37,148 nucleotides of DNA, from assembly GCA_950096585.1 (NCBI GenBank), contig CATNDK010000003.1, positions 1 to 37,148 on the forward strand, given 5' to 3'. The DNA comes from Thalassococcus halodurans (GTDB taxonomy: Bacteria; Pseudomonadota; Alphaproteobacteria; Rhodobacterales; Rhodobacteraceae). Every line of letters begins with the position of its first letter. Position 1 is the first letter of the stretch. The notes below the pieces were generated by a model, which had not been told where the DNA came from, ran no database searches, and was given only the letters and a program-made list of their open reading frames with translations. Below are positions 35,296-37,148 of the stretch, one piece after another. The translations under genes and the position numbers were made by a program.

Positions 35296-35880
35296 TTAGT
35301 TAACTGTGGTCTCGGGATCTTGGTCGGCTGTTAAAGCCGCCTGCATGTCCTCGGGCAGGTCGATCTCGTAGAATGTGTAGGACAGGGTGATACGCTTCGC
35401 AAATTTCGCCTCGGGATCATCTACGATCTCGGGGTCGACGAAAAAGCTAACGGGCATCTGAACGCGTTCACCAGGCATAAGAACCTGTTCGGTGAAACAG
35501 AAGCATTCGATCTTGTTAAAGTAGCCGCCTGCACTGAAGGGGGCCACGTTATAGCTGGCTTGGCCGGCAATCGGCTTGTCGGTGGGGTTGTACGCCTCGT
35601 AAAAGGCCAGACCCTGTTCGCCGATGCGCAGTTCGATCTCTGCGTCGACCGGTTCGAATTCCCACGCCATGCCGCGTTCGACGTTGGCGTCGAAGCGCAC
35701 CTTGATAGTCTGGTCCAGAATTTCGTCCGACGCGACCTCGGCAACGCCTGTTGCACCACCAAAGCCCGTGACCCGACAGAACCAGTCATAAAACGGAACC
35801 GAGGCCCAAGCTAATGCACCCATCACGAGGACGAGGCTTACGGTTTGTGCGACAGTTTTTGTTTTAGGATCCATTGCCAT
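35296..35880 (-). CDS. ctaG: Cytochrome c oxidase assembly protein CtaG/Cox11
   Basis: This 194-residue protein has an N-terminal membrane segment (about 12-30) and a periplasmic Cox11 domain with the copper-binding motif KIECFCFTEQ (Cys126, Cys128) and an earlier Cys35. It delivers copper to the CuB site of subunit I. The start ATG at 35880 overlaps the stop of the small ORF upstream by one base (TGATG). The gene is 26 bp before ctaE. Confidence 0.95.
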   Translation of the reverse strand: MAMDPKTKTVAQTVSLVLVMGALAWASVPFYDWFCRVTGFGGATGVAEVASDEILDQTIKVRFDANVERGMAWEFEPVDAEIELRIGEQGLAFYEAYNPTDKPIAGQASYNVAPFSAGGYFNKIECFCFTEQVLMPGERVQMPVSFFVDPEIVDDPEAKFAKRITLSYTFYEIDLPEDMQAALTADQDPETTVN

Positions 35881-36053
35881 CAGTTGCTGTTCCCTTGTTG
35901 GGTTGCGGCACGGATGGGTTCATAATCGCCACGGGTGACTTTTACATATGTCAGACCGAAAACGATCATGATCAGAACAACAAGCGTCAGGCCGACGCCG
36001 ATGTTGCGGCTTTTGCGGCGCTTGTGCAGCTCGTGTTCGCGAGTCAGGCTCAT
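35880..36053 (-). CDS. Small single-pass membrane protein of the cta operon (CoxF-like)
   Basis: This 57-residue protein has a basic N-terminus (KRRKSRN) and one hydrophobic segment at about 17-41, then a short polar tail. Small proteins of this type occur between ctaB and ctaG in alphaproteobacteria and are often called CoxF-like; the role is not known to me. The ATG at 36053 overlaps the ctaB stop by ATGA and its stop overlaps the ctaG ATG, so it is locked into the operon by coupling. An in-frame start at 36068 inside ctaB is less likely. Confidence 0.8.
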   Translation of the reverse strand: MSLTREHELHKRRKSRNIGVGLTLVVLIMIVFGLTYVKVTRGDYEPIRAATQQGNSN

Positions 36054-36997
36054 ACCCAGAACCCCCATACGAAACCGAAACGTTCCAGCGCGGCCTCAAT
36101 CAGGATCGCGCCGAAGTGGGCGAAAAGATAAAGAAGCGACAATTTAAAGAACTTGCGCTCGACAGCGAAGTTGTCCGCTTCGGACATGTCTTCGTCACGG
36201 CGCCAGATGTCCCAGGCACCTTTCAGGAACAGCGCGTTCAGAACGACTGCTACGGTCAGGTATAGGGGGCCACCGGCCGATGTCACACCGGTCGCGATAG
36301 CAAGGATCGCCAGCAGCACGGTGTAGGCCAGAATGTGTTTGCGTGTGGACCGGCGACCGTGGGTTACGGTCAGCATCGGAACACCTGCATCGTCATAATC
36401 GCTGCGCATGAACAGGGCGAGGGCCCAGAAATGCGGCGGGGTCCACATGAATGTCAGGCAGAACATCAGGATCGATTCAACCGAGATGCCGCCTGTGGCC
36501 GCCGCCCAGCCGATCATCGGCGGAAAGGCCCCCGCCGCGCCACCGATCACGATGTTCTGCGGGGTCCAGCGCTTCAGCCACATTGTGTAGATGACGACGT
36601 AAAAGAAAATGGTGAATGCCAGCAGGCCAGCCGCAACCCAATTGGTCGCGAGGCCAAGGAATACCACCGAAAAGGCCGACAGGGTCAGGCCGATTGCCAG
36701 AGCGTCATCGCCGGTGACACGACCCGAGGGGATCGGACGGCGCTGTGTACGCTTCATGACAGCATCGATATCCGCGTCCCACCACATGTTCAGCGCACCA
36801 GAGGCGCCGCCCCCGATGGCAATGAACAGAATGGCGCAGAAAGCGATAAAGGGATGGACCGGAACAGGCGCGGCGAGCAGGCCGACCAAAGCCGTAAACA
36901 CCACCAGCGTCATGACGCGTGGTTTCAGCAGGGCGAAGTAGTCACCGAACTGGGCTTCATTTTCGAAGCTGGCGTTATTGAGGCTTGCGTCGCTCAT
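36050..36997 (-). CDS. ctaB: Protoheme IX farnesyltransferase (heme O synthase)
   Basis: This 315-residue UbiA-family polytopic membrane protein farnesylates heme B to heme O for cytochrome oxidase. The first Asp-rich motif is [19 protein letters not shown] (Asn70 onward) and a second polar region HMWTPPHF-like ([13 protein letters not shown]) follows. Eight or nine hydrophobic segments are visible. It is the second gene of the cta operon after ctaC, overlapping the next small ORF by ATGA. Confidence 0.97.
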   Translation of the reverse strand: MSDASLNNASFENEAQFGDYFALLKPRVMTLVVFTALVGLLAAPVPVHPFIAFCAILFIAIGGGASGALNMWWDADIDAVMKRTQRRPIPSGRVTGDDALAIGLTLSAFSVVFLGLATNWVAAGLLAFTIFFYVVIYTMWLKRWTPQNIVIGGAAGAFPPMIGWAAATGGISVESILMFCLTFMWTPPHFWALALFMRSDYDDAGVPMLTVTHGRRSTRKHILAYTVLLAILAIATGVTSAGGPLYLTVAVVLNALFLKGAWDIWRRDEDMSEADNFAVERKFFKLSLLYLFAHFGAILIEAALERFGFVWGFWV

Positions 36998-37024
36998 CTC
37001 GGGTCCATTTTGGTCTTAGGTGCC

Positions 37025-37050
37025 GTAAAAGGCGCGGATGCGCCTTTTAC
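37025..37050 (-). terminator. Terminator or attenuator hairpin between ctaC and ctaB
   Basis: GTAAAAGGCGC (37025-37035) and GCGCCTTTTAC (37040-37050) form a perfect 11-bp stem with a 4-nt loop, 27 bp past the ctaC stop. The T tract is within the stem, so termination may be partial, giving more subunit II than heme O synthase. Confidence 0.6.
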
Positions 37051-37076
37051 CGTAGTCGCGTCAGAGGAAGGCTATA

Positions 37077-37148
37077 TTAGCCCCACTCCTCGCGCATTTC
37101 TTCCAGCCAAACCTGGTACTCTTCTTCCGAAACCACTTTTACAGTGAT
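37077..37148 (-). CDS. ctaC: Cytochrome c oxidase subunit II, C-terminal fragment
   Basis: Reading in from the window end, the last 23 codons encode VVSEEEYQVWLEEMREEWG and then TAA at 37077-37079. The EEEYQ-WL ending is typical of the C-terminal tail after the CuA domain of alphaproteobacterial subunit II, and ctaC is the expected first gene of this operon. The rest lies outside the window. Confidence 0.75.
   Translation of the reverse strand: MTVKVVSEEEYQVWLEEMREEWG

Overview
The window looks like chromosomal DNA of a marine alphaproteobacterium of the Rhodobacterales (Roseobacter-type). The reasons are the GC-rich coding style, a cta (aa3 cytochrome oxidase) operon in the order ctaC-ctaB-small ORF-ctaG-ctaE followed by surf1 and thrC, a monomeric NADP isocitrate dehydrogenase, an iolCDEB set with an RpiR-type IolR, and a tad pilus locus with an OmpA-like lipoprotein. 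This placement is inferred from gene content; no database was searched.

Layout. (1) 1-1060: 3' part of a secreted RTX-repeat protein with a Hint domain. (2) 1069-9062, minus strand: inositol catabolism. iolR is followed by iolC (kinase fused to a DUF2090 domain), iolD, iolE and iolB, then a strong terminator and a Gfo/Idh/MocA-type oxidoreductase. Two copies of a GGAA-N6-TTCC-type palindrome flank iolR and are likely IolR operators. (3) 9277-11960, plus strand: a translationally coupled pair, a FAD amine/amino-acid oxidase and a DUF1338 2-oxoadipate dioxygenase/decarboxylase (HglS type), divergent from iolR. (4) 12084-14288: monomeric isocitrate dehydrogenase with a leader hairpin and a terminator, then a CAT-anticodon tRNA on the minus strand. 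(5) 14701-26833, minus strand: a tad/cpa type IV pilus locus with two Flp-like pilins, cpaB, cpaC, an OmpA lipoprotein, cpaE, cpaF, tadB, tadC, two TPR lipoproteins, prepilin peptidase and an AAA+ ATPase. A lytic transglycosylase at 27182-28030 diverges from it. (6) 28024-31003, plus the genes upstream to 34345: a FAD-linked D-2-hydroxyacid dehydrogenase, a periplasmic metallo-beta-lactamase-fold protein, and an overlapping chain surf1-thrC-M16 peptidase-GNAT. (7) 34469-37148, minus strand: cytochrome c oxidase subunit III and assembly genes, ending in the C-terminus of subunit II.

How the genes work together. The iol set covers the middle of the myo-inositol pathway (inosose to 2-deoxy-5-keto-gluconate 6-phosphate and probably its cleavage). 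A canonical iolG, iolA and a transporter are not in the window. HglS would make D-2-hydroxyglutarate and the FAD-linked dehydrogenase at 28024-29451 could return it to 2-oxoglutarate; this link is inferred. The tad genes encode nearly a whole pilus machine, but tadE/tadF/tadG-type pseudopilins are absent, and hairpins divide the locus into likely expression units.

Nothing in the window is clearly a new defence or mobile system. The observations most worth a second look are the IolR operator pair and its position before the hglS operon, the AAA+ ATPase attached to the tad locus, the altered prepilin motif (Asp-Trp for Glu-Tyr) in both pilins, and the icd leader hairpin.
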